Of a DNA stretch of 64,000 nucleotides, positions 1-7,533 are shown piece by piece. The stretch lies in contig JBMNPF010000003.1 of NCBI GenBank assembly GCA_050943475.1, forward strand, positions 1 to 64,000. Direction: 5' to 3'. The notes under the pieces are model-generated. The model was not told the DNA's origin, did not search any database, and saw only the letters and a program-made list of their open reading frames with translations. A program made the position numbers and the translations under genes. The stretch is from Metaruminococcus_A sp050943475 (lineage in GTDB: Bacteria; Bacillota; Clostridia; Oscillospirales; Ruminococcaceae). The stretch's first letter is position 1. Every line of letters starts with the position of its first letter.

Positions 1-268
1 TGTTGTGGGCGTCTGCACGCCGTTCATGGTATAATAACCTCTGCGGTGCCCAAAATCGAAGATTTTGACCGCAACGAGAACATTGTTCCATGCAAAACCG
101 CGGCAATGCACGGTTTTGTTGTGGGCGTCTGCACGCCGTTCATGGTATAATAACCTCTGCGGTGCCCAAAATCGAAGATTTTGACCGCAACGAGAACATT
201 GTTCCATGCAAAACCGCGGCAATGCACGGTTTTGTTGTGGGCGCCTGCGCGCCGTTTATGGTATAATG
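1..268. repeat. 116-bp tandem repeat, two full units and a partial third
   Basis: Units begin at 1, 117 and 233. The first two are identical; the third keeps only about 36 bases and diverges slightly (gcgcctgcgcgcc for gcgtctgcacgcc). Each start carries an extended -10, TGGTATAAT, with TATAAT at 30-35, 146-151 and 262-267. Each full unit also has two small inverted repeats: AAAATC-GATTTT and CAAAACCG-CGGTTTTG. No good -35 is visible. The last -10 is the likely promoter of the glycosylase gene at 385. The array may extend beyond the left edge. Confidence 0.9.
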
Positions 269-384
269 AAATCAAAACCTGTCCCACCGGGATGCCGGAC
301 AACCAAATTCATGTCCGTGCCATTTCACGGCTGGAAGGCCGACATTATTTCGCTTTCTGTTTGAACCAAGAAAGGCGGTGCCGC

Positions 385-885
385 ATGGCGTTTGTCACCC
401 ACGAGGGGATTGAACCGGTGTTCGATGAACACTCCCGCGTGTTGATTTTGGGAAGCATTCCCTCGCCCAAATCGCGGGAAAACGGCTTTTACTACGGCCA
501 TCCGCAAAACCGGTTCTGGCCGCTGCTTGCGGCGTTGTTAAACGAGCCGCTCCCCTGTACCAACGAAGAAAAAGAGGCACTGCTGCGCCGCAGGCAGATT
601 GCGCTGTGGGACGTCCTCGCCTCCTGCGAAATCCGCGGGGCGGATGACAACAGCATCCTCAACCCCACCGTCAATAACATTGGCTGGCTGCTCGCCCAGT
701 GCCCAATCACCGGGGTGTTTACTACCGGCACCAAAGCCACCGCACTTTATAAAAAGTACTGTCTCCCGCAGACCGGGGTGGAGTCCATCTACCTGCCGTC
801 CACCAGTCCGGCAAATCAGGGCCGCTTTCCAATGGACAAGCTGCTGGAGCACTGGCAGGTTGTGCTAAAATATCTCAGCCGATAA
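385..885 (+). CDS. DNA-deoxyinosine (hypoxanthine) glycosylase, uracil-DNA glycosylase superfamily family 6
   Basis: A 166-residue base-excision repair enzyme expected to remove deaminated bases such as hypoxanthine from DNA. Seen in the sequence: an N-terminal GSIPS motif (about residues 23-27) followed by GHPQNRFW, a WDVL segment near 74-77, and the C-terminal LPSTSPANQG motif (about 137-146). These are the conserved blocks of the HDG branch of the UDG fold; length is usual. The ATG at 385 is chosen because GGCGG lies just upstream and the family begins near here; upstream in-frame codons run into the repeat. A promoter-like TATAAT lies at 262-267. The next gene starts 15 bases after the stop, so the two are probably co-transcribed. 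Confidence 0.85.
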   Translation: MAFVTHEGIEPVFDEHSRVLILGSIPSPKSRENGFYYGHPQNRFWPLLAALLNEPLPCTNEEKEALLRRRQIALWDVLASCEIRGADDNSILNPTVNNIGWLLAQCPITGVFTTGTKATALYKKYCLPQTGVESIYLPSTSPANQGRFPMDKLLEHWQVVLKYLSR

Positions 886-900
886 AAGGAGGGCAATTCC

Positions 901-1422
901 ATGCGAAAACCGCTGACCGACCGCATTGCGCACCAGACCAACCTCACCTTATACAACATTCAGGTCGCTCTGTCTACCTGCCGGTTTGAAGAGGAACTCA
1001 ACGAGGTGCCGGTCTGGCGGATTCTTTACAGCGCACTCTATGAATTTGACTGCCGGTTTCCGGAACCGGGCTTCCTGCGCCGCGAACCGGAGTTTCATAC
1101 CGCGGGCATGGAAGATTTAAACCTTCCTTATTCCGGCAAGCCGCTCACCAAAGACCAGCTTGTGGAGTATTATCTGGACGTCAAGGCGCGCATTTTCCTG
1201 TATCTGGATGAAATGGACGATGATCTCCTGCTTCAGAAGCCGAAAAACTGCCCCTATACCCGTTTGGATCTCATTCTGGACCAGCTCCGGCGTTTTACCT
1301 ACCAGATCGGCCGGGTGAACGCCTTTACCGAACTGTTGCTCCGCAAACGCCCAGTCTTTGTCGGCATTGAGGAGGATTACCCAAAGGATCACCAGTATTT
1401 TGAGGAGCTGCACCGGAATTAA
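901..1422 (+). CDS. Conserved protein of unknown function, possibly DinB-like four-helix fold
   Basis: 173 residues, mostly helical, starting 6 bases after a strong AAAAGGAGGG site and 15 bases downstream of the glycosylase gene. No signal peptide or membrane segment. The spacing of helices, the conserved-looking WRILYSALYEFD near residue 40 and the QIGRVNAFTELL segment near 138 recall DinB/YfiT-type bundles, in which three histidines usually bind a metal. The typical His triad is not obvious here, so enzymatic activity is uncertain. Recognition is by overall look only. Its gene probably shares the glycosylase promoter. Confidence 0.7.
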   Translation: MRKPLTDRIAHQTNLTLYNIQVALSTCRFEEELNEVPVWRILYSALYEFDCRFPEPGFLRREPEFHTAGMEDLNLPYSGKPLTKDQLVEYYLDVKARIFLYLDEMDDDLLLQKPKNCPYTRLDLILDQLRRFTYQIGRVNAFTELLLRKRPVFVGIEEDYPKDHQYFEELHRN

Positions 1423-1578
1423 CAGCCCTCATACCCGGGAAAACGCAAAAAGTCGCCGCTGCGTTTTGCGCATTCGCTGTAACTCCGGAGATTTGGGGGC
1501 AGACCTCCCATGATCGGTCACGCGGCTTGAAATACCCGATCTTCAAATTCCGTCCGGTACAATCGAAACACCCATTCA

Positions 1579-1616
1579 AAAAGGACAGCGTCTCTGGAGG
1601 CGCTGTCCTTTTTTCC
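1579..1616. terminator. Bidirectional rho-independent terminator
   Basis: AAGGACAGCG (1581-1590) pairs with CGCTGTCCTT (1601-1610), with T-runs on both sides. It serves the plus-strand pair ending at 1422 and the minus-strand HAD gene ending at 1795. I see no gene in 1423-1794 apart from this hairpin. Confidence 0.85.
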
Positions 1617-1794
1617 GTTATGCTATCGAGAATTGTCATAAACACGGCGCAGCCGGCTTATAAACCGCCACCGGAAAGCCCGCATTTCCCGCTCAGGTCT
1701 TTCGGAGTGACAAACGCAGAGCGCCGCCCCGCCGCATCCGCAGAAATCGCCGGCGGCGGTTCCCGGTTCATTTCGCTGTTTCCACATTGGCCCC

Positions 1795-2628
1795 TTACGC
1801 TTCGTTTTGCCTGGACCAAAACGCCTGAAGCCATTTCACCACGCCGTCGGCGTCGTTGGAAGCGATGATCCCGGCCGCCCGTTCTTTCAGCTCTGGCACA
1901 GCGTTTGCCACGGCATACCCTTCGTCCGCCGCCTCAAACAACGGCAGGTCGTTGATGGCGTCCCCAAACGCGATCACCCGTTCCGCATGCAGCAGCTCCC
2001 TGAGCCGGAGCACCGCGGCCGCCTTGGAGGCTTTGCCGGGCATCAGCTCGCACCAGTATTCCTCCCGGTACAGCTCCTGCTGGAGAGTACAGCGCACCTG
2101 TTTTTCCCGGCAGAGGGATTCGTAGACCGGGAGCAGCTCCTCCCGCTCCCCAATGCAGGTGAAATAGAAAATCTCACCTTGATAAAGGGAGTCTGCCGAG
2201 TCCACGGGGGTAAACCGCCTGTCGCCCCGGCGGTTTTCAAAATAATAACGGATTCCCTCATTCTCAGTTCCCGCGACCCAAAACACCTTTTCCTCCCCGT
2301 TTACCAGAGAGTAAACCAGCGGGGAAATACCTGCCTGCTCCACTGCCGCGCGGATTTCCCGCAGCGCCTCCGGCGCAAAGGCAACCGAATCCAACACCGC
2401 CCCGCTCTCCGGGTCACGGATAAACACCCCGTTGTTGGTGACAACCGGGCACTGAACCGCAAGCCCTTTGGTGACCATCCGCGCCGAGGAAAGCGAGCGC
2501 GCTGTTGCATAGGTAAAGGGCAGGCCCTGTGCAATGAGTTCATTGAGGGTGCGCAGGCCATACGGCGAAAGCCTGCTGTCACGTCCCAGCAGGGTACCGT
2601 CCAAATCCGAGACAAACAATGTTTTCAT
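1795..2628 (-). CDS. HAD-superfamily phosphatase, Cof-like (subfamily IIB)
   Basis: 277 residues, normal for Cof-type sugar-phosphate/flavin-phosphate phosphatases. Motif I DLDGTLL (nucleophile Asp) is at about residues 8-14; motif III/IV GDAINDLPLF lies near 220-230; a Cof cap domain sits between. Substrate cannot be read from the sequence. The ATG at 2628 is preferred over an ATG two codons upstream because GAAAGGA ends six bases before it, whereas the upstream ATG touches the Shine-Dalgarno. It starts 12 bases after the stop of the AraC-type gene, so the two form a minus-strand pair. Confidence 0.85.
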   Translation of the reverse strand: MKTLFVSDLDGTLLGRDSRLSPYGLRTLNELIAQGLPFTYATARSLSSARMVTKGLAVQCPVVTNNGVFIRDPESGAVLDSVAFAPEALREIRAAVEQAGISPLVYSLVNGEEKVFWVAGTENEGIRYYFENRRGDRRFTPVDSADSLYQGEIFYFTCIGEREELLPVYESLCREKQVRCTLQQELYREEYWCELMPGKASKAAAVLRLRELLHAERVIAFGDAINDLPLFEAADEGYAVANAVPELKERAAGIIASNDADGVVKWLQAFWSRQNEA

Positions 2629-2639
2629 CCGCATTCCTT

Positions 2640-3518
2640 TCAGTCAAAGGGTTTTAAGCTGGTCAGTTCCCGGTAACGCCGGGGCGAAACGTGGTACCGC
2701 GCTTTGAAGGCGCGGGAGAAGTAAGAAGAATCGGCAAAGCCGCAGGCCGCCGCAATTTCAGAGACCGGCAGGGTGGTGCGGGAAAGCTCGTGCAGCGCAC
2801 GGGACATCCGCAGTTCGGTCAAATGCTCCAGCGGCGTTTCCCGGCAATACTGCCGGAACAGCCGTTCCAAATGCCGGGGCGAGACCAGAAGCGTTTCCGC
2901 CATACCGGCAACGGTGCAGTCCTGTGCAAGATTCTGCTCCATATAATCGTATGCAGCGGCAATGACGTTAAGATTTTGAGAAGCCGTGGCCTGTGTTTGT
3001 TCATACCGGGCGGATAAAAACGCAACCGCCGCCTGAAACAACAGCTTCACCACCGCTTCATAGCCCCGGGATTTCTGCTCGGTCTGTTGGATGATGCCGT
3101 CCGCCATGCTCTGCACAAAGCCCATATCCTGCGGATCAAGGTGCAGCATGCCCACATTGGGGCTTTTTTCCCGCAGACGCGGCGCCATGACAAACAGCGG
3201 GGCAAACCCCGGAAGCTGGCGCAGCTCCTCCCGGTCAAACAGGAGGTTGCGCTCGTTGTAGCTGAAGTTGATCATGCTGAGCTGCTCCACCTGTTCAAAG
3301 GAGTGGCTTGTCTGGCCGTTGATGACAAAGACGTCCCCCTCCCCAATCCGGTAAGACTGCTCGCCAACCATGTGGCGCGCCGTCCCGCCCAGCACCACAA
3401 CCACTTCGGAAAAGCTGTGGGTGTGCCGTACAAACTCCTGTTCCAGCTGCACCCGCTCTACCCGGAGCTGGTACCCGGTCATATCTTCGAGAAAATCATC
3501 CTCAAAGCGGTAAACCAT
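2640..3518 (-). CDS. AraC-family transcriptional regulator with cupin sensor domain
   Basis: 292 residues: an N-terminal cupin-like ligand domain (about 1-110, with HTHSFSEVVVVLGG) and a C-terminal double helix-turn-helix (about 185-285) ending in the AraC signature (AACGFADSSYFSRAFK, then SPRRYRE). The ATG at 3518 follows AGGAG by 9 bases; longer in-frame starts would reach into the divergent promoter region. It is divergent from the UroD-like gene at 3626, with 107 bases between, including a TATAAT at 3576-3581 reading towards that gene. It likely regulates the UroD-like gene, and possibly the esterase gene behind it, in response to a small molecule, probably sugar-derived. The ligand is unknown. 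Confidence 0.9.
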   Translation of the reverse strand: MVYRFEDDFLEDMTGYQLRVERVQLEQEFVRHTHSFSEVVVVLGGTARHMVGEQSYRIGEGDVFVINGQTSHSFEQVEQLSMINFSYNERNLLFDREELRQLPGFAPLFVMAPRLREKSPNVGMLHLDPQDMGFVQSMADGIIQQTEQKSRGYEAVVKLLFQAAVAFLSARYEQTQATASQNLNVIAAAYDYMEQNLAQDCTVAGMAETLLVSPRHLERLFRQYCRETPLEHLTELRMSRALHELSRTTLPVSEIAAACGFADSSYFSRAFKARYHVSPRRYRELTSLKPFD

Positions 3519-3625
3519 GTCGCATTTCTCCTGTTTTTTGTCCGAAAAATCAATGAAATTTCTGCGCATCTTTTTTATAATCATAGCATCGGAACCAAAG
3601 ATTTGCAACAGAAAGGGGCAATATC

Positions 3626-4708
3626 ATGAAATACAAAGACGATTGGGACCAGGCAAAAAAACGCCTGGAAGCATTCTGGAACGGTGAAATTACCGACCGG
3701 TGCTGTGTAGCTGCAACCGGCCTGCGCACCGGGCACACCTACAAGGATTTCCCGCTGCCGGAAACCGAAGAAGGCCGCAAGCAATACTGGACCGACGCCG
3801 AGAGCGTCATCAAGCGCAATGTGAGCCAGTTTGAGAACACCTACTATGGCGGTGAGGCTTTCCCACAGATTTTCACCAACCTCGGCGCTTCCGGCCTTGC
3901 CGGGTACATGAAGGGCATTCGCACCGAGTACCGGGATTCCATTTGGTTCTTCCCGGCGGAAAACGTCACCACCGACGACCCGGAGTCGTTGATCTTTGAC
4001 AAAGAGAGCTTCCTCTACCGCAAGACGCTGGAGCTCACCAAGGCTTTCTGCGAGCACAGCAAGGGGGACTATTTTGTCTCGGTGCCGGACATTTCCGGCA
4101 ATCTTGACACGCTGGAACACATTCGCGGCGGCAACAACTTCCTCATGGATCTCATCATGGCGCCGGACTGGATCCACGCCGTTATGCCCAAACTGCTGGA
4201 AGCATACAAAACCACCACCGACGAATGCTATGAAATTTACAAGGAAAACAACGAGGGCGGCAGCAGCATTGGCTGGCTCAACATCTGGGCGCCGGGCAAA
4301 TTCTCCCAGATGCAGTGCGATCTCTCGGTCATGATCTCCAATGACATGTTCAACGAATTCGCCATGCCGGAGCTCAAAGCACAGGCGGCTTATCTTGACA
4401 AGGCGCTTTATCACTTCGACGGCATTGAGCAGATTAACCACCTCGATTCACTGCTGTCTATCGACGACCTTGACATCATTCAGTGGACCAGTGTATCCGG
4501 CCAGCCGGAGCCAACCGAATTCATCCCGGTTCTCAAAAAAATGCAGGCAGCAGGCAAAAAGCTGCTCATTTACAACCACAAGCTGGATGTATTTGAAACC
4601 CTTTTAAAAGAGCTGTCCTCCAAAGGTCTGTTCCTGCTCGGCATGATGGACACTGAAGAAGAAGCGCGCGAACTGGTGAAGCTCGCTGAAAAGTACACCC
4701 ACGAATAA
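3626..4708 (+). CDS. Uroporphyrinogen decarboxylase-like (URO-D/MtaA-type) protein
   Basis: 360 residues of the URO-D superfamily fold, which includes HemE and the methylcobamide:CoM-type methyltransferases. It lacks the N-terminal arginine-rich HemE signature. Conserved-looking blocks are PDISGNLDTLEHIRG (about 152-166), HFDGIEQINHLDSLL near 265 and IQWTSVSGQPEP near 290. No porphyrin or cobalamin genes are nearby, so heme synthesis is unlikely; a cobamide-linked methyl transfer or another gut-sugar-related role is possible but not shown. GAAAGGGG precedes the ATG by 7 bases. It is divergent from an AraC regulator and ends in a strong terminator. Confidence 0.8.
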   Translation: MKYKDDWDQAKKRLEAFWNGEITDRCCVAATGLRTGHTYKDFPLPETEEGRKQYWTDAESVIKRNVSQFENTYYGGEAFPQIFTNLGASGLAGYMKGIRTEYRDSIWFFPAENVTTDDPESLIFDKESFLYRKTLELTKAFCEHSKGDYFVSVPDISGNLDTLEHIRGGNNFLMDLIMAPDWIHAVMPKLLEAYKTTTDECYEIYKENNEGGSSIGWLNIWAPGKFSQMQCDLSVMISNDMFNEFAMPELKAQAAYLDKALYHFDGIEQINHLDSLLSIDDLDIIQWTSVSGQPEPTEFIPVLKKMQAAGKKLLIYNHKLDVFETLLKELSSKGLFLLGMMDTEEEARELVKLAEKYTHE

Positions 4709-4738
4709 AGCGTTTAAAAATCGCCTCCATACATCAAA

Positions 4739-4773
4739 AGAAGCCCCCGGAATCTTGTCCCGGGGGCTTCTTC
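4739..4773 (+). terminator. Rho-independent terminator after the UroD-like gene
   Basis: AAGCCCCCGG (4741-4750) pairs perfectly with CCGGGGGCTT (4760-4769), followed by CTTCCC. It is GC-rich with a short T-tract. Confidence 0.85.
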
Positions 4774-4937
4774 CCGTTAAAAAGCGCTCTGTTCCGCCGT
4801 GTTTCCGTGGCTACACAGGCCAGTTTTTTCAAAACGCTTTGGTTGTTCTGTATCTCCCCCTTGACGGCGTTTGAAATTGAGGGTATATTAGCAGGTAGAA
4901 CCATGTATTTCAACCTAGCAACAAAGGAGTGTATACC

Positions 4938-6005
4938 ATGTACCGACCAAAATTATCCGACCTGCCACCCATCCTTATTGACAACGACGGCAATAAAGTC
5001 ACCACCGTTTCCGCATGGGAGACAAAACGCCGCGGCGAAATTTACGACATTTTTGCCGACAAGGTCTACGGCCGCGTTCCGAACATTGATATGGACGTGA
5101 GCCATACCATGAAACGGGAAGAAAACGACCAAACCATTGAATACGTTGTCACCGTCACCACCAAAACCCAATTTGGTTCTCACAGCTTTGACGGATATGT
5201 TTCGGTTCCCAAAACCGGCAAACCCTGCCCGGTGGTTGAGCTGATTCAGTTCCATTATCAGGTTACCAGCGAGTTCAAACCGAAGTTAATGAACCGCGGC
5301 TATGCGCTTGCGCGCTTCTATTATACCGATATCTGCACCGATGACAACAACGACTTTTCCACCGGACTGCACGCGGTTGTAAAAGAAGCGGACGGCGTGC
5401 GCAAACCCAATACCTGGGGTGCCATTGCGAGCTGGGCCTGGGCCGCTTCCCGCCTGATGGACGCCGTTGCCGAAATTCCGGAGATTGACAGCAGCAGGGC
5501 CGCCATTGTTGGCCATTCCCGCACCGGCAAAGCATCGCTCTGGTGCGGTGCGTCGGATCCGCGGTTCAAACTGGTCTGCAGCAATGAATCCGGCTGCGGC
5601 GGTACCGCCATTACCCGCGGCAAGGTGGGCGAGCACATTAAAAACATCTGCGAGGGCTTCCCCTGCTGGTTCTGCGACACCTATAAAACCTTTGGCGATG
5701 ACGAAGAGCACATGCCGTTTGACCAGCACATGCTTCTTGCGCTCATCGCGCCGCGCTGCCTCTATGTACCGAGCGCCATTGACGACACCTGGTCCGGCCC
5801 GGAGCCGGAATACCTTGCCGCCAAATACTGCGGTGAGATCTACGAGCTGTACGGCAAAAAAGGACTTGGGCTTGAAAAATACCCCATCATTGGCACGGTG
5901 GATCAAAGCGGCTGCGTCGCTTACCATCTGCGCCGCGGCGGCCACAGCCTCTCGGTTTACGATTGGGATGAATACATTAACTATGCAGACAAGGTGCTGA
6001 AATAA
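4938..6005 (+). CDS. CE15-type glucuronoyl esterase-like alpha/beta hydrolase (cytoplasmic)
   Basis: 355 residues. The nucleophile elbow GHSRTGK (192-198, Ser194) and the following SNESGCGG block (215-222, Glu217) are the hallmarks of carbohydrate esterase family 15, which cleaves ester bonds between glucuronic acid and lignin alcohols or methyl groups. The catalytic His is probably His336 in GGHS. There is no signal peptide, so it should act inside the cell on imported oligosaccharides or another ester; known family members are usually secreted. The ATG at 4938 lies 8 bases after AAAGGAG; a GTG three codons upstream overlaps that site. It has its own terminator, and the AraC regulator upstream could control it. 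Confidence 0.85.
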   Translation: MYRPKLSDLPPILIDNDGNKVTTVSAWETKRRGEIYDIFADKVYGRVPNIDMDVSHTMKREENDQTIEYVVTVTTKTQFGSHSFDGYVSVPKTGKPCPVVELIQFHYQVTSEFKPKLMNRGYALARFYYTDICTDDNNDFSTGLHAVVKEADGVRKPNTWGAIASWAWAASRLMDAVAEIPEIDSSRAAIVGHSRTGKASLWCGASDPRFKLVCSNESGCGGTAITRGKVGEHIKNICEGFPCWFCDTYKTFGDDEEHMPFDQHMLLALIAPRCLYVPSAIDDTWSGPEPEYLAAKYCGEIYELYGKKGLGLEKYPIIGTVDQSGCVAYHLRRGGHSLSVYDWDEYINYADKVLK

Positions 6006-6027
6006 CAAATTGCTGCTCTGTACTGCT

Positions 6028-6055
6028 CAAAGGGCCTCCGGTGGAGGCCCTTTTT
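6028..6055 (+). terminator. Rho-independent terminator after the esterase gene
   Basis: AAGGGCCTCC, a 3-base loop, then GGAGGCCC and TTTTT. Confidence 0.9.
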
Positions 6056-6085
6056 CTGCAGAAGCGCCTTTCTTGATCAAAAACC

Positions 6086-6116
6086 TTGACTTTGACGCGA
6101 CGTAATCCTTTAAAAT
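6086..6116 (+). promoter_or_regulatory. MerR-type promoter with 19-bp spacer
   Basis: TTGACT (6086-6091) and TAAAAT (6111-6116) are separated by 19 bases, longer than the usual 17. Overlong spacers are the hallmark of promoters that MerR-family proteins untwist. The spacer contains TTGACGCGACGTAA, a plausible half of the operator dyad. Autoregulation of the MerR gene at 6137 is inferred. Confidence 0.6.
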
Positions 6117-6136
6117 AAACAAAAGGAGGGGAAACC

Positions 6137-7099
6137 GTGAAAACCATGACCATCAGCGAAGTGAGCAAAATCTGCGGCGTTTCCACAAGAACGCTCCGTT
6201 ATTATGAGGAGATTGGGCTTCTTCCCAGCCTGCGCCGGGAGGATTACGCCTACCGGGTGTACGACGAAGCCTCTGTCCGGCGGTTACAGCAAATTTTGGT
6301 CCTGCGGAAGCTCCGCATCCCGCTCAAGCAAATTGCGGCTCTTTTCGACAGCACAGAACCGGAGGAGGCCGCCGGCCTGCTTGGAGCCAACCTTCATGCA
6401 CTGGATGCGGAACTGACTGAACTGCATTCTGTCCGTACGGTTCTGCACAGCCTGATGAACCAGCTAAAATCCGCCGCGGATTCGCCTCCTTCGCCGGAAC
6501 TGCTCTGTGACGGCAAATCGTCAAACCTCATGCAGGTTTTAACCCATTCCGTTTTGTTAAAGGAGGCGTCTGCCATGAACCAAACCACTTTCTCCGCCGT
6601 GCAGGATCTCCGTATCCTCTACCTGCCGCCCTGTACCGTTATTGCCAGTCATTTCTTCGGTGAAAGCCCCGAGGAACACGCGCTCCAGCCGCTTTTGTCG
6701 CTGCTGCGGGAAACAGCGCTTCAAAAACGCAAACCAGACCTGCGGATGTATGGCTTTAACAACCCCTCTCCAGCCAATGGGGAACGGTATGGATACGAAT
6801 ACTGGGTGACGATTCCGGAGGATTTTGATGTACCGGAACCGTTCCAGAAAAAGCATTTCCCCGGCGGGCTGTATGCCGCGCACTGCATCAGGATGGGGGA
6901 TTTCCAGGAATGGCAGCTGCTCGACGACTGGATAAAGACCAGCACCGAATACGCCGCCGATCCGCGGGAGCCGTTCGGGATGGGCGGCTGTCTGGAAGAA
7001 CACCTGAACCTCTATTCCTTTTTGGAAAGCGGCGCTGAACGGATGGATTCCATCCAACTGGATCTGCTCCTGCCCATCCGGGAAAAGAAAGCCGATTGA
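6137..7099 (+). CDS. MerR-family regulator with GyrI-like effector-binding domain
   Basis: 320 residues. The N-terminal winged helix (about 4-75) has the classic TISEVSKICGVSTRTLRYYE and the DYAYRVYDEASVRRL wing; a coiled-coil dimer helix (about 80-115) follows, then a GyrI-like/BmrR-type ligand domain (about 150-315). Such proteins bind drug-like or lipophilic ligands and activate efflux or detoxification genes from overlong promoters. No transporter gene lies beside it; the only visible target is its own promoter. AAAGGAGGGG precedes the start codon by 7 bases. Confidence 0.9.
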   Translation: MKTMTISEVSKICGVSTRTLRYYEEIGLLPSLRREDYAYRVYDEASVRRLQQILVLRKLRIPLKQIAALFDSTEPEEAAGLLGANLHALDAELTELHSVRTVLHSLMNQLKSAADSPPSPELLCDGKSSNLMQVLTHSVLLKEASAMNQTTFSAVQDLRILYLPPCTVIASHFFGESPEEHALQPLLSLLRETALQKRKPDLRMYGFNNPSPANGERYGYEYWVTIPEDFDVPEPFQKKHFPGGLYAAHCIRMGDFQEWQLLDDWIKTSTEYAADPREPFGMGGCLEEHLNLYSFLESGAERMDSIQLDLLLPIREKKAD

Positions 7100-7272
7100 A
7101 CCGGCGGGCATAGATGCACTTTTTTCCTGCATTACCGCCGTTCCGTCAACAGCACCGCCGACCGCACGCTGGCACGGAGAGTATTTTCCCGGAATTCCCC
7201 TTTCCGTCCGTGGAATTCCGGCTCCATAGTCCTGCTCTTTCTTGCGGGGTTCAAAAATCCTGGGAGACGGTG

Positions 7273-7301
7273 TTGACAAACCGCCTGGGATCTGTTATGA
7301 T
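7273..7301 (+). promoter_or_regulatory. Sigma-A promoter of the aroF leader
   Basis: TTGACA (7273-7278), 17-base spacer, TATGAT (7296-7301). Transcription should start near 7308, giving a leader of about 225 bases before aroF. Confidence 0.85.
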
Positions 7302-7341
7302 AAATATACACTTTAAAGCGCTAAAGCAAACGAGGTGCAAA

Positions 7342-7449
7342 ATGTTTTCTGTTACAATCACCCGCAGCAATCGATATTTTCGTTGGTATTACCTGGCCTG
7401 TAGCAAGCCGGGGCGTTTGTTGTGCGCTGATTTATCGGGAAATGGATGA
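7342..7449 (+). CDS. Aromatic-rich leader peptide (attenuator)
   Basis: A 35-residue open frame inside the aroF leader: ATG at 7342 after a weak GAGGTG site, ending in TGA at 7447-7449. It carries a cluster RYFRWYYLAC (about residues 11-20) with three Tyr, one Phe and one Trp in six positions. Such a cluster followed by a terminator hairpin and an aromatic-pathway gene is the layout of ribosome-mediated attenuation: stalling when charged aromatic tRNAs are scarce would let an alternative fold form. It has no membrane or signal features. I infer function from position and composition only. Confidence 0.7.
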   Translation: MFSVTITRSNRYFRWYYLACSKPGRLLCADLSGNG

Positions 7450-7477
7450 CCTTCATCCACGAACAGGTAAACCTTGA

Positions 7478-7515
7478 AAGCCGACAACCGTTTCCGGTTG
7501 CCGGCTTATTTTTTT
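7478..7515 (+). terminator. Intrinsic terminator of the aroF attenuator
   Basis: AAGCCGACAACCG (7478-7490) pairs with CGGTTGCCGGCTT (7495-7507) with one A-C mismatch, then a T-run. It sits 28 bases after the leader peptide stop and 19 bases before aroF. An upstream GTTGT-containing stretch near 7418 can pair with its 5' arm (ACAAC), a candidate antiterminator; a small hairpin, TGGATGA-CCT-TCATCCA, lies at 7443-7459. Confidence 0.85.
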
Positions 7516-7533
7516 GAAAAAGGAGCATGTATT

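Noticed and set aside
1..268. CRISPR array
   Set aside because: Repeat unit is 116 bp with no spacers; units are directly adjacent, so a tandem repeat.
3626..4708. HemE (uroporphyrinogen decarboxylase) proper
   Set aside because: Lacks the HemE N-terminal signature and any porphyrin-gene context; kept as a superfamily member only.
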